From contig NZ_RCHR01000001.1 of the NCBI RefSeq assembly GCF_003665065.1, forward strand, positions 186,001-250,000: a stretch of 64,000 nt of DNA, read 5' to 3'. This DNA is from Oceanobacillus piezotolerans. GTDB taxonomy: Bacteria; Bacillota; Bacilli; Bacillales; Amphibacillaceae. Made by a program: the position numbers and the translations under genes. Of the stretch, positions 17,716 to 26,567 are shown in pieces (positions within the stretch are counted from its first letter, which is position 1; each line of letters begins with the position of its first letter). The notes beneath the pieces were generated by a model. That model saw only the letters and a program-made list of their open reading frames with translations, had not been told where the DNA came from and searched no databases.

Positions 17716-20352
17716 ATGGCTAAGAAAATGGTTTTAATTGATGGAAATAGTATTATTTATCGTGCGTTTTTTGCATTGCCTTTATTGAACAACGATAAGG
17801 GAGTATATACAAATGCGGTTTATGGTTTTACTACCATGCTTTTAAGAATTCTGAAAGAGGAAAATCCAACCCATCTTTTAGTAGCGTTTGATGCAGGGAA
17901 AACCACTTTTCGTCATCAAACATTCAAGGAATACAAAGGCGGACGTCAAAAAACTCCTTCCGAGTTATCGGAACAATTTCCAATTTTAAAGGAGCTTCTC
18001 GACGCATTTGGAATTAAACATTATCAATTAGATCAATATGAAGCTGATGATATTATTGGTACACTTTCTAACCAAGCTAGTCAGGAAGGGTATGAAGTAA
18101 CAGTCATTTCAGGAGATAAGGACATGCTTCAATTGGTGTCTGATCATGTAACTGTTAGTGTAACGAAAAAAGGCATTAGTGAGGTAGAAAAGTATACACC
18201 ATCATACTTAAAGGAAAAAATGGAAATTACTCCAGAACAGGTTATTGAACTTAAAGCCTTAATGGGAGATAAATCAGATAATATCCCAGGTGTTCCGGGT
18301 GTTGGTGAAAAAACTGCTACTAAATTACTTAAAGCTTATCAAACAGTTGAAAACATTTATGACCATGTGGAAGAAATTTCTGGTAAGAAAATGAAAGAGA
18401 AGCTCATTGAACACAAAGAGGACGCCTTTATGAGCAAAGAATTGGCTACGATTAATCGCCAATCTCCAATCGAAGTCGAAATTCCTGATATTATTTTTGA
18501 AGGATATCAGGAAGATAAAGTCATATCCGTATTTAAAGACCTTGGTTTTCAGTCCCTTTTGGATAAGGTAGCTGGAGAGGAATCTCAAGAAGCAGAGAAC
18601 ATTGAGATGAATCATATCGATTATGAGATTGTAGAAAAAGTAACAGCTGATATGTTTACTGGCAGGGAAGCATTTATTGTCGAAATGCTAGGTGAAAATT
18701 ATCATACCGAGGAAATTTTAGGATTTGGTCTAGTAAATGAAAACCGTTGCTTATTTATCCCAACGGAAGTTGCTGCCGACTCCAATGATTTTAAAGAATG
18801 GGCTGAGAATAGTAAAAATAAGAAAGTCGTATTTGATGCTAAGAAAACTTTAGTTTCACTCTTACGCCAAGATATTCATATTAAAGGAATTTCCTTCGAT
18901 ATGCTTCTGGCATCTTATTTAATCAATCCTTCTGAAAATAATCACGATATACCAGCTATTGCCAATCGATTAGGGAATAGAAATGTACTGATGGATGAAG
19001 AGGTATACGGAAAAGGTGCAAAACAAAAGGTTCCTGAAAAAGAGCAATTAGCAGAGCATATTGCAAGAAAAACGAAGGTTCTTTATGATATGAAAGACGA
19101 GATGGAGGACGAGCTAAGAGAGAATCAGCAGTACGAGCTACTAAAAGAATTGGAAATGCCGCTTGCTATCATTTTAGGGGAAATGGAACATCAGGGTGTG
19201 TTGGTGGATAAAGGGCGTATTGAGGAAATGGGAATGGAGCTTAAAGAGCGCCTTCATGAATTAGAGGCCGAAATTTATGAGCTGGCGGGTGAAAAGTTTA
19301 ATATAAATTCACCGAAACAACTAGGACCAATTCTTTTTGAAAAGTTAGAGCTGCCTGTTATCAAGAAAACCAAAACAGGTTATTCTACGGCTGCAGATGT
19401 ATTAGAGCAGCTTCAGAATGAGCATGATATCATTCCAAAGCTATTATTATACCGCCAATTAGGAAAGCTGCAATCCACATATATTGAAGGACTACTGAAA
19501 GTTATTCATAAGGATTCTAGCAAGGTACACACTAGGTTTAACCAAGCTTTAACGAAAACAGGAAGATTAAGTTCCATTGATCCAAATTTACAAAACATAC
19601 CAATTCGTCTAGAAGAAGGCAGAAAAATTCGCAGAGCATTCGTCCCTTCAGAGAAGGGTTGGGTAATGTTTGCTGCGGATTATTCACAAATTGAATTGCG
19701 AGTGCTTGCTCATATTTCAAAGGATGAAAAGTTAATTGAAGCTTTTGAGAAGGATGAAGACATTCATACACAAACGGCAATGAATGTATTCCATGTGGAA
19801 AAAGATGAGGTAACCGATAATATGAGACGCCAAGCAAAAGCGGTTAACTTCGGAATAGTATATGGAATCAGTGATTATGGCTTATCCCAAAACCTGGGTA
19901 TCTCAAGAAAAGAAGCAAAGGAATTTATTGAACGATATTTTTCTATCTATACTGGAGTAAAAGCATACATGGATGAAATTGTTCAAGAAGCCAAACAGCT
20001 TGGTTTTGTAACAACGTTAATGAATCGCAGAAGGTATTTACCGGAAATTACCAGCAGAAACTTTAATTTAAGAAGCTTCGCAGAAAGAACAGCTATGAAT
20101 ACTCCGATACAAGGCAGTGCGGCAGATATTATTAAAAAAGCGATGATTGACTTAGATGGGAAAATTAAGGAAGAAAAGCTTAAGGCGCGCATTCTTCTTC
20201 AGGTTCATGATGAATTAATACTTGAAGCGCCAAAAGATGAAATAGAAAAGCTAAAAGAAATTGTTCCAGAAATGATGGAGAACACTGTGGAACTAGGTGT
20301 TCCTTTAAAAGTGGAATACAATTACGGAGATAGCTGGTTTGATGCGAAATAA
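17716..20352 (+). CDS. polA: DNA polymerase I
   Basis: Repair and Okazaki-fragment polymerase with 5' nuclease. 878 residues from ATG 17716 (GGAGG 9 bases upstream); a TTG at 17701 would overlap the ribosome site. The N-terminal 5'-3' nuclease (about 1-290) has LVAFDAGKTTFRH and YEADDIIGTL plus GVPGVGEKTA. The middle 3'-5' exonuclease domain is present but lacks the acidic catalytic residues (EAFIVEMLGENYHTEE in place of the DTE motif), as in Bacillus Pol I, so proofreading is probably absent. Polymerase motifs A (DYSQIELRVLAH), B (RRQAKAVNFGIVYG) and C (QVHDELILE) are intact. It heads polA-mutM-coaE, a repair-flavoured operon with 14- and 4-base gaps. Confidence 0.97.
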   Translation: MAKKMVLIDGNSIIYRAFFALPLLNNDKGVYTNAVYGFTTMLLRILKEENPTHLLVAFDAGKTTFRHQTFKEYKGGRQKTPSELSEQFPILKELLDAFGIKHYQLDQYEADDIIGTLSNQASQEGYEVTVISGDKDMLQLVSDHVTVSVTKKGISEVEKYTPSYLKEKMEITPEQVIELKALMGDKSDNIPGVPGVGEKTATKLLKAYQTVENIYDHVEEISGKKMKEKLIEHKEDAFMSKELATINRQSPIEVEIPDIIFEGYQEDKVISVFKDLGFQSLLDKVAGEESQEAENIEMNHIDYEIVEKVTADMFTGREAFIVEMLGENYHTEEILGFGLVNENRCLFIPTEVAADSNDFKEWAENSKNKKVVFDAKKTLVSLLRQDIHIKGISFDMLLASYLINPSENNHDIPAIANRLGNRNVLMDEEVYGKGAKQKVPEKEQLAEHIARKTKVLYDMKDEMEDELRENQQYELLKELEMPLAIILGEMEHQGVLVDKGRIEEMGMELKERLHELEAEIYELAGEKFNINSPKQLGPILFEKLELPVIKKTKTGYSTAADVLEQLQNEHDIIPKLLLYRQLGKLQSTYIEGLLKVIHKDSSKVHTRFNQALTKTGRLSSIDPNLQNIPIRLEEGRKIRRAFVPSEKGWVMFAADYSQIELRVLAHISKDEKLIEAFEKDEDIHTQTAMNVFHVEKDEVTDNMRRQAKAVNFGIVYGISDYGLSQNLGISRKEAKEFIERYFSIYTGVKAYMDEIVQEAKQLGFVTTLMNRRRYLPEITSRNFNLRSFAERTAMNTPIQGSAADIIKKAMIDLDGKIKEEKLKARILLQVHDELILEAPKDEIEKLKEIVPEMMENTVELGVPLKVEYNYGDSWFDAK

Positions 20353-20366
20353 GGAGAAACGAGAAG

Positions 20367-21197
20367 ATGCCAGAGTTACCAGAAGTAGAAACAATTAGGA
20401 AGACATTAGAGAATTTTGTGATTGGAAAAACAATTGAAGAAGTTCAAGTATTTTGGCCTAAAATAATTAAACATCCAGATGATATAAACCATTTCAAGCA
20501 AATTCTGATCGGACAAACCATACAAAAAATGGGAAGAAGAGGAAAGTTCCTGCTTTTCTATTTGAATGACTATGTCCTAATTTCTCATTTGAGAATGGAA
20601 GGGAAATATCGGGTGGTGCATCAAGATGACCCTATAAATAAACATACACATGTTATATTTCGCTTTAATAATGGAGAAGAGCTCCGCTATAATGACGTTC
20701 GCAAATTTGGGACAATGCATGTTTATCCAAGAGGAGAAGAGTTAAATCATCCGCCACTCGATAAATTAGGCCCTGAACCGTTTGATGATGCCTTTACCTT
20801 CGATTATTTTTATTCAAAGTTAAAAAGAACGGAGCGATCAATCAAAGCAGTATTACTGGATCAGACAGTGGTGACTGGTTTGGGCAATATTTATGTAGAT
20901 GAGACACTTTTCCGAGCTGGTGTTTATCCTACTAAAATAGCGAATAAGCTTACGAAACAGGAAATCGAAAGAATCCGTATGGAAGCTATTGAAACCTTAA
21001 AGGAAGCAGTTCTCCAAGGAGGGACGACGATTCGTTCCTATGTTAATGGTCAAGGGGAAATGGGAATGTTTCAGCAAGATCTATTTGTCTATGGTCAGGA
21101 GAATAAGGCATGTAGAAATTGTGGACAGCCCATTGTAAAAATAAGAGTTGCCGGAAGGGGTACTCACGTATGTAATCAATGTCAAAGGGAAGGGTGA
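20367..21197 (+). CDS. mutM: Formamidopyrimidine-DNA glycosylase (Fpg)
   Basis: Base-excision enzyme that removes 8-oxoguanine and formamidopyrimidines and nicks the site. 276 residues, starting MPELPEVETIR: after Met removal the N-terminal Pro is the catalytic nucleophile, followed by the conserved Glu. The helix-two-turn-helix with LDQTVVTGLGNIYVDE and the C-terminal zinc finger (CRNCGQPIVKIRVAGRGTHVCNQCQ, four cysteines) are complete. AAGGAGA precedes the ATG. The gene sits between polA and coaE as in B. subtilis and is probably co-transcribed. Confidence 0.97.
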   Translation: MPELPEVETIRKTLENFVIGKTIEEVQVFWPKIIKHPDDINHFKQILIGQTIQKMGRRGKFLLFYLNDYVLISHLRMEGKYRVVHQDDPINKHTHVIFRFNNGEELRYNDVRKFGTMHVYPRGEELNHPPLDKLGPEPFDDAFTFDYFYSKLKRTERSIKAVLLDQTVVTGLGNIYVDETLFRAGVYPTKIANKLTKQEIERIRMEAIETLKEAVLQGGTTIRSYVNGQGEMGMFQQDLFVYGQENKACRNCGQPIVKIRVAGRGTHVCNQCQREG

Positions 21198-21201
21198 TGG
21201 G

Positions 21202-21801
21202 ATGGCGTTAATCATTGGATTAACAGGCAGTATTGCTAGTGGTAAAAGCACGGTATCCTTAATGTTCGACGACTTAAATATTCCTGTAGTAGATGCGGAT
21301 AAAGTTGCAAGAGAAGTAGTTTACCCAGGAGAACCGGCATACGAAGCAGTCGTTAAGGAATTTGGGGAAGGCATTCTGAGGAAAGATGGCACCCTAGATA
21401 GAAAACACTTAGGATCTATTGTATTCAGTAATAAAAGAAAGTTAGAGACATTGAATGGGATTGTTCATCCTGCTGTGCGCAAGCGAATGATGGAGAAACA
21501 AGAAGAAATACTCCAACAGGGTGCTAACTGTGTGGTACTTGATATTCCACTTTTATACGAAAGTGAATTGACTCATTTAGTTGATAAGATCCTTGTTGTA
21601 TATGTAGATGAAGATGTTCAATTGCAGCGTCTGATGAAACGGGACGGATTTACTGAAGAGGAAGCAATGCAGAGGATAAATGCTCAATTTCCTGTTAAAA
21701 AGAAAGCTGAATTAGCAGATGCAATTATCAATAATAATGGAGATAAATACAAATCATTCGAACAATTAGAGGAAATTTTAAAAGACTGGAAGATTATATA
21801 A
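21202..21801 (+). CDS. coaE: Dephospho-CoA kinase
   Basis: Last step of coenzyme A synthesis: phosphorylates the ribose 3'-OH of dephospho-CoA. 199 residues from ATG 21202, with a GGGAAGGG ribosome site at the end of mutM. The P-loop GLTGSIASGKST, the DADKVAREVV segment and the lid/substrate motifs (VLDIPLLYESEL, RLMKRDGFTEEEAMQRINAQFP) are typical. An apparently longer ORF beginning at 21148 inside mutM is rejected. B. subtilis has ytaF between coaE and gapB; it is absent here. A strong terminator follows. Confidence 0.96.
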   Translation: MALIIGLTGSIASGKSTVSLMFDDLNIPVVDADKVAREVVYPGEPAYEAVVKEFGEGILRKDGTLDRKHLGSIVFSNKRKLETLNGIVHPAVRKRMMEKQEEILQQGANCVVLDIPLLYESELTHLVDKILVVYVDEDVQLQRLMKRDGFTEEEAMQRINAQFPVKKKAELADAIINNNGDKYKSFEQLEEILKDWKII

Positions 21802-21808
21802 TCATTGT

Positions 21809-21840
21809 CTGAACCCGCAATAGCAGGTTCAGGCTTTTTT
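21809..21840 (+). terminator. Terminator after coaE
   Basis: CTGAACCCGC (21809-21818) pairs with GCAGGTTCAG (21823-21832) with one mismatch, around AATA, followed by a T run. Confidence 0.88.
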
Positions 21841-22025
21841 TATTGTCACTGTAAAAACCACAGTACATCATGCTGAAAAGCATTAGTGAGTCATTATAGC
21901 ATTCCCAGCGTTGACGCTCATCCCTATACATTATATCTCAACAATTTGGTTTTCTTTAAATGACGAGTGACTCTCATCAAAAATAGTCAATAATGTATAA
22001 AAAAAGAATCACATTTTTAAGTGAA

Positions 22026-22036
22026 TGTGTTATACT
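22026..22036 (+). promoter_or_regulatory. CcpN-like operator 1 over the gapB -10
   Basis: TGTGTTATACT matches every position of the B. subtilis CcpN consensus TRTGHYATAYW as I recall it. It contains the TATACT -10 (22031-22036) of the gapB promoter, whose -35 is weak. Confidence 0.6.
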
Positions 22037-22057
22037 ATTTAATATAAAGGGAATTTG

Positions 22058-22068
22058 AGTATAACATA
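22058..22068 (-). promoter_or_regulatory. CcpN-like operator 2 downstream of gapB promoter
   Basis: AGTATAACATA is a full match to the CcpN consensus read on the reverse strand, 21 bases after site 1 and in opposite orientation. Paired operators are known at B. subtilis gapB and pckA. Confidence 0.58.
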
Positions 22069-22093
22069 TATGTATAGGAGGAGTGGGAAGAGT

Positions 22094-23119
22094 ATGGTTA
22101 AAACACGAATTGCAATTAATGGGTTTGGAAGAATAGGTCGGATGGTATTTCGTCAAGCAATCGTAAATGAGGAGCTTGAAGTCGTTGCCATTAATGCTAG
22201 ATATCCGTCTGAAACCCTTGCACATTTAATTAAATATGATAGTATTCACGGTGCTTTTAACGGAGATGTGGAACCGCTTCATGGAGCAATCAAAGTCAAT
22301 GATAAAATAGTGCAGATTGTAGACTCGCGTGACCCAGAGCACCTACCTTGGAAAGAGTTGGAGATAGATGTGGTTATTGAAGCAACTGGGAAATTTAAAA
22401 CCAAAGAGAGTGCTGGATTACATATTACAGCAGGAGCTCGAAAAGTTGTAATTACAGCACCGGGAAATCAGGTTGATCGCACCATTGTTATGGGAGTTAA
22501 CCATCATGAGTACCAACCAGATACAGATAACATTGTTTCCAATGCATCTTGTACTACGAACTGTTTAGCGCCAGTTGTAAAAGTGTTGGATGAGAATTTT
22601 TCTGTAGTGAATGGTTTAATGACGACCGTGCATTCCTTTACAAATGATCAGAAGAATTTAGATAACCCCCATAAGGATTTGCGTCGTGCACGTTCATGCA
22701 CACAATCGATTATTCCGACCTCTACCGGAGCGGCGAAAGCTTTAGGTGAAGTTTTACCTCACTTAAAAGGCAAGTTACATGGAATGGCATTACGTGTACC
22801 AACACCGAATGTTTCATTGGTTGATTTGGTGGTTGATGTACAGAAAACGGTTACCGTGGATGAGGTAAATGAAGCATTTGAAAGAGCTGCAGAGCAAGAG
22901 TTAAATGGGATTATAAAATATAGTGAAGAGCCCCTTGTTTCTATAGATTATACAACAACAGAATACTCTTCTATCATTGATGGTTTATCGACAATGGTAA
23001 TGGATGGAAACAAAATTAAAATACTAGCATGGTATGACAATGAGTGGGGTTATTCCAAACGCGTTGTTGATTTAACGAATTTAATCGGCAGTTATTTAAA
23101 AGAATCAGTTGAAGTATAG
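22094..23119 (+). CDS. gapB: NADP-dependent glyceraldehyde-3-phosphate dehydrogenase, gluconeogenic
   Basis: Catalyses the glyceraldehyde-3-phosphate step in the gluconeogenic direction. 341 residues from ATG 22094 (MVKTRIAINGFGRIGRMVF), with AGGAGGAG upstream; an earlier TTG at 22055 is rejected. Catalytic C153 lies in SNASCTTNCLAPV. The nucleotide-binding region reads VVAINARYPSETLAHLIKYDSIHG, lacking the Asp that fixes NAD specificity in glycolytic GapA, which fits NADP preference. Position beside coaE and speD matches B. subtilis gapB. Two CcpN-like sites in the promoter suggest repression during glycolysis. A long hairpin follows, so unlike B. subtilis gapB-speD, read-through to speD looks limited. 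Confidence 0.95.
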   Translation: MVKTRIAINGFGRIGRMVFRQAIVNEELEVVAINARYPSETLAHLIKYDSIHGAFNGDVEPLHGAIKVNDKIVQIVDSRDPEHLPWKELEIDVVIEATGKFKTKESAGLHITAGARKVVITAPGNQVDRTIVMGVNHHEYQPDTDNIVSNASCTTNCLAPVVKVLDENFSVVNGLMTTVHSFTNDQKNLDNPHKDLRRARSCTQSIIPTSTGAAKALGEVLPHLKGKLHGMALRVPTPNVSLVDLVVDVQKTVTVDEVNEAFERAAEQELNGIIKYSEEPLVSIDYTTTEYSSIIDGLSTMVMDGNKIKILAWYDNEWGYSKRVVDLTNLIGSYLKESVEV

Positions 23120-23136
23120 AGTGAAGTAATTTAATG

Positions 23137-23270
23137 AGGCTGGAATACAACGATACTGCATAAGTAAAAAAACGAACGAAGTGCTAATTTAGCGAAGATA
23201 TTTTCCGTAGCGGTTGTCTTCGTTATTTCGTTCGTTTTTTTCTTTTAAGCAAATATATTTGTTCCAGCCT
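23137..23270 (+). repeat. Long imperfect hairpin repeat / terminator after gapB
   Basis: Outer arms AGGCTGGAA (23137-23145) and TTCCAGCCT (23262-23270), inner arms AAAAAAACGAACGAA (23166-23180) and TTCGTTCGTTTTTTT (23227-23241), and an innermost CGAAGA/TCTTCG. The T run after the inner stem makes it a credible terminator. The GAGGCTGG end resembles dispersed GAGGCTGGGA intergenic hairpins of Staphylococcaceae/Bacillaceae. Confidence 0.7.
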
Positions 23271-23534
23271 TTATTTTTAATCGCTGGTTATCTGACTGTA
23301 TGCTCACGAGAAGTAGAATAGAAACGGCAGGTGGGTTGATTTTTGTTAAAACGCCCTATTTGTTCAGAGACCTTAAATTCATACATTTGTGGTGATAATA
23401 CTCAGTGGAAGATGAGAGTGAAGTTTCACATTTCTCTTTCTCATTATTTCAGGGGTAACTTCGTGAAATAAGCTCATTAATAATGCAAAATTCACTGAAG
23501 TTAACATTGCAATTCACTATAAAAAATTATATAC
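23271..23534. other. Gene-free stretch before the speD promoter
   Basis: AT-rich sequence without a supported ORF, dyad or promoter that I could identify. Confidence 0.5.
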
Positions 23535-23562
23535 TTCTCATGAACTTATTTTTTGTTATATT
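23535..23562 (+). promoter_or_regulatory. speD promoter
   Basis: TTCTCA (23535-23540), 16 bases, TATATT (23557-23562). The predicted start at about 23569 falls a few bases before the first stem of the structured speD leader, which supports the call. Confidence 0.55.
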
Positions 23563-23576
23563 GTTAGTGATAAACT

Positions 23577-23746
23577 GGCTGACAGGCTAAAAATGGTGCT
23601 TTCGTTTTTAGAAGACTCTAGGTAACCAAAACTGATTGAAGCTTTACTTAACTTCTACTTAAAGGGTTAGGACCTCAGCCGTACTAACTTTCCCCCGTGG
23701 TAGAAAAATGATAAGAATTTTACTTATACTAGTCATTAGGGGGAGT
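23577..23746 (+). ncRNA. Structured speD leader, riboswitch-like candidate
   Basis: Closing stem GGCTG-AGG (23577-23586, AC bulge) with CCTCAGCC (23673-23680). Inside: a 9-bp hairpin CTAAAAATG/CGTTTTTAG (23587-23611), and TAACC (23623-23627) with GGTTA (23665-23669) enclosing GAAG/CTTC. Downstream, ACT + CCCCC (23687-23696) pairs with GGGGG + AGT (23739-23746), the speD ribosome site. Between them is a further hairpin (ATAAG/CTTAT plus AATGA/TCATT). The GGGGGAGTTTTT end can act as ribosome-site sequestrator or weak terminator. I do not recognise the aptamer class. Confidence 0.65.
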
Positions 23747-23750
23747 TTTT

Positions 23751-24128
23751 ATGGATACAATGGGAAGACATGTAATTGCTGAACTTTGGAATTGCAATGT
23801 AGAAATCTTAAATGATATGCCCTTGATAGAGCGAATCTTTGTTAATGCTGCACTAAAAGCTGGAGCAGAAATTCGGGAAGTGGCTTTTCATAAATTTGCA
23901 CCACATGGTGTTAGTGGAGTGGTTATCATCTCTGAATCACACCTAACCATCCATAGTTTCCCTGAGCATGGTTATGCTAGTATCGATGTTTATACTTGTG
24001 GGGATATGATTGATCCAAATGTTGCTGCTGATTATATTCGAGTTGCATTAGAATGTAAGAAGTATGATAGAGTTGAGATGCCCCGTGGAATGGGGCCGAT
24101 TAAGACAGAAAATATACATCGAGTATAA
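23751..24128 (+). CDS. speD: S-adenosylmethionine decarboxylase proenzyme
   Basis: Decarboxylates SAM to supply the aminopropyl group for spermidine synthesis. 125 residues, the prokaryotic class 1B type. The proenzyme cleaves itself between E62 and S63 ([10 protein letters not shown]) to create the pyruvoyl cofactor; H68 and C83 (YTCGD) are the processing and proton-donor residues, at exactly the Thermotoga numbering. The ATG follows GGGGGAG, which is paired in the leader hairpin, so translation is probably regulated. Transcription appears to start from its own promoter rather than from gapB. A terminator-like hairpin follows. Confidence 0.96.
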   Translation: MDTMGRHVIAELWNCNVEILNDMPLIERIFVNAALKAGAEIREVAFHKFAPHGVSGVVIISESHLTIHSFPEHGYASIDVYTCGDMIDPNVAADYIRVALECKKYDRVEMPRGMGPIKTENIHRV

Positions 24129-24144
24129 TGAATTATTAGGAGAC

Positions 24145-24184
24145 AGGTTGGTCTTATCTGATTAAGGTGAGAGTCAACCTTTTA
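24145..24184 (+). terminator. Terminator after speD
   Basis: AGGTTG (24145-24150) pairs with CAACCT (24175-24180), extended inward by wobble pairs, followed by TTTTAT. Confidence 0.6.
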
Positions 24185-24260
24185 TATTTGGTGATTTTCT
24201 TTCTTCTGATGCTTAAATCATGGTACAATATAAGATAATTATATTTGCTGAGGTGTGAAA

Positions 24261-24650
24261 ATGTCCCTTACTGATACAATAGCAAGGTATTTTAGTAATC
24301 ATGCAGAAACAAGAGAAAATCATAAACTAGATACGTTAAAAACGAATTATTATAAAACGAATCAAGAAAAAGCTATCAACGCTTTAGAACAAATTTTTAA
24401 CCAACCAGATAAATTTGAAATAACTTCTATTTCAAGAGAACGTGGAGAAATGAGTATTATTTCTAAACATGGGAAGAAGGTATTCATCGTTGCTACTGCT
24501 ATAATGGTTCGACCATACCGAACAGCGGTTGACTTTTCTGTTACAACAGAATCCATTATTCCTTTTGATTTTGGTTATAGCAGTAATCTAATCAAGCAAT
24601 TATACAACGAGCTTCAAAATGTATTGCCTTTAATAGAAGATGCACACTAA
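24261..24650 (+). CDS. Conserved cytosolic protein of unknown function
   Basis: A 129-residue soluble protein (MSLTDTIARYFSNHAETRENH...). There is no signal peptide or membrane helix. The middle has a beta-rich pattern (KFEITSISRERGEMSIISKHGKKVFIVATAIMVRPYRTAVDFSVTTE) resembling conserved proteins annotated only as cytosolic in other Bacillaceae next to nrdR. Start ATG 24261 with AGGTG 5 bases upstream is preferred over GTG 24255, which overlaps the ribosome site. It lies 33 bases before nrdR and may be co-transcribed; a TACAAT with a TGG extension at about 24232 may be its -10. I cannot assign a function. Confidence 0.75.
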   Translation: MSLTDTIARYFSNHAETRENHKLDTLKTNYYKTNQEKAINALEQIFNQPDKFEITSISRERGEMSIISKHGKKVFIVATAIMVRPYRTAVDFSVTTESIIPFDFGYSSNLIKQLYNELQNVLPLIEDAH

Positions 24651-24683
24651 CGATGGATTTTAACTGAATGGGGGTTGAATACG

Positions 24684-25154
24684 GTGAAATGTCCCAACTG
24701 CCAAAATAAAAATACAAAAGTTTTTGATTCACGTCCTACAGAAGAAGGGAAATCGATCCGCAGACGTAGAGAGTGCGAACAATGTGGATATCGGTTTACT
24801 ACATTTGAAAGGATGGAGCAACAGCCATTAATTGTAGTAAAAAAAGATGGAACAAGACAAGAATTCTCTCGAGAGAAGCTGATTCGAGGATTGATTAGAT
24901 CTTGTGAAAAGCGACCAGTACCGTTGGAGACAATAGAATCCATTGCCTCGGAAGTGGAAAGGGATCTACGAAATTCAGGTTCACCTGAAGTTGCTAGTAA
25001 AGAAGTAGGAGAAAAAGTGATGGATCTACTAGCAGATGTTGACGAAGTAGCCTATGTCCGCTTTGCTTCTGTTTATCGACAATTCAAAGACATCAGCGTA
25101 TTTTTAAACGAATTAAAAGAATTAATCAATACAGATAAAAACAAAGCAGAATAA
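24684..25154 (+). CDS. nrdR: Transcriptional regulator NrdR
   Basis: Zinc-finger and ATP-cone repressor of ribonucleotide reductase genes; it senses dATP/ATP. 156 residues from GTG 24684 (MKCPNCQ), with five G nine bases upstream; TTG 24675 is the alternative. The zinc ribbon is CPNCQ...[13 protein letters not shown], followed by the ATP cone ([31 protein letters not shown]) and [16 protein letters not shown]. It precedes dnaB-dnaI, as in B. subtilis, tying dNTP supply to replication initiation proteins. All key residues are present. Confidence 0.96.
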   Translation: MKCPNCQNKNTKVFDSRPTEEGKSIRRRRECEQCGYRFTTFERMEQQPLIVVKKDGTRQEFSREKLIRGLIRSCEKRPVPLETIESIASEVERDLRNSGSPEVASKEVGEKVMDLLADVDEVAYVRFASVYRQFKDISVFLNELKELINTDKNKAE

Positions 25155-25188
25155 AATTTACTTTATCTTGATTTAAGGGTGAGCTATA

Positions 25189-26556
25189 TTGAAATTTATT
25201 GGACAAATACTGCCTGTTGATGGATATTGTGTTCTATTAAAACAGGAATTACCAATTGATTATGCTAAATCATTAACACATTTATATCAACCGCTTATTG
25301 GTATTTCATCTGTGATGTTATATCAGACGCTGTTACATGAAACAGATTTTGATCAGGTGGACAATCCGCAAACACACCATACCCTAATGAACTACTTGAA
25401 TATTCCCTTAGATGAAATTTATAAAGCAAGACGGAAACTAGAAGCAATCGGTCTATTAAACACGTATCGTAATAAGGAAGATAATGTTACTATCTTTACC
25501 TATGAATTAAATAGTCCTTTTTCCCCAAGTGATTTTTTCGAGGATGCGATGCTTTCGCAACTACTATATCATCAAATTGGTGACCAAAAGTTTAATATGC
25601 TAAAACAGCAGTTTGAACGCAAATCGGTGAATGGCTCAGGCGAAAAGATTACCGCTGCGTTTCATGATGTGTTTCAAACATTTACTCCAACTTTAGAAGT
25701 GGTGAAAACTTCAAATAATAAAGATGATCATTTAATGGAAGATAAAATAGATTTTTCTTGGATTTCTCAAATGCTAAAGCAGAGAATGATTCCTGTAGGC
25801 AAAGTGCTTACATCTGATAATAGAAAATTAATCTCGCAAATGATGACACTATATGATTTAGATCATTTTGAAATAGAGAAATCGGTGTTATGGGCATTAA
25901 ATGAAGATAACATTTTAGATGATGAGGAATTTAAAACGGCTTGTCATGACTTATTTAAATCGAAGCATAATCAGAGTAAGATCCAATTAACAGAAAAACA
26001 GGTGCAACCTTCTATTAAGGAAGAAATAAAACCTGCTACAAAAGAAGAAAAACTTATCAATGAGCTAGAGACCATATCTCCAAAGCAATTATTAGAAGAT
26101 TTATCAAGTGGTAATCAAGCATCTGAACAAGATATGAAGATTATCCGTGAAGTAATGACACAGCAAGGTTTACCTGCCCCGGTGATGAATGTATTAATAC
26201 ATTATGTATTATTGCAATCAAATATGAAACTATCAAAGGCTTACATGGAAAAAATAGCTAGTCACTGGTCACGTGCTCACTTACGTACAGCAAAAGAGGC
26301 AATGGAGTTTGCTAAGAAAGAAACCGATAAATTTCAACAAAAACAAAAAGCGCCTGCGTATAAGTCGTATAAGTCAGCTTATAAAAGAAAAGAATCGAAA
26401 GAAGTTGTCCCAGATTGGTTTAAAGAACGAAAGACAAGTAAAGCCCCAACACCTTCAACTACTGTTGAGCAAACTAAACCAATTTTTGACTTAGAAAAGG
26501 AAAAGGCTGAATTAGAAAGACTGCTTAGTCAAAAGGCGCAAAATAATCGATTTTAA
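25189..26556 (+). CDS. dnaB: Replication initiation and membrane attachment protein DnaB
   Basis: Helicase-loading co-factor of Firmicutes (not the E. coli DnaB helicase), acting with DnaD and DnaI at oriC and at restart sites. 455 residues. The N-terminal winged-helix region (LPVDGYCVLLKQELPIDYAKSLTHLYQPLIG) and the C-terminal DnaB/DnaD (DDBH2) domain with the helices around YMEKIASHWSRAHLRTAKEAMEFAKK are recognisable; the tail is basic and disordered (KKETDKFQQKQKAPAYKS). The TTG start has AAGGGTGAG upstream. dnaI begins 11 bases after the stop, so both loader components are co-expressed. Confidence 0.94.
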   Translation: MKFIGQILPVDGYCVLLKQELPIDYAKSLTHLYQPLIGISSVMLYQTLLHETDFDQVDNPQTHHTLMNYLNIPLDEIYKARRKLEAIGLLNTYRNKEDNVTIFTYELNSPFSPSDFFEDAMLSQLLYHQIGDQKFNMLKQQFERKSVNGSGEKITAAFHDVFQTFTPTLEVVKTSNNKDDHLMEDKIDFSWISQMLKQRMIPVGKVLTSDNRKLISQMMTLYDLDHFEIEKSVLWALNEDNILDDEEFKTACHDLFKSKHNQSKIQLTEKQVQPSIKEEIKPATKEEKLINELETISPKQLLEDLSSGNQASEQDMKIIREVMTQQGLPAPVMNVLIHYVLLQSNMKLSKAYMEKIASHWSRAHLRTAKEAMEFAKKETDKFQQKQKAPAYKSYKSAYKRKESKEVVPDWFKERKTSKAPTPSTTVEQTKPIFDLEKEKAELERLLSQKAQNNRF

Positions 26557-26567
26557 GGATGATTAGT

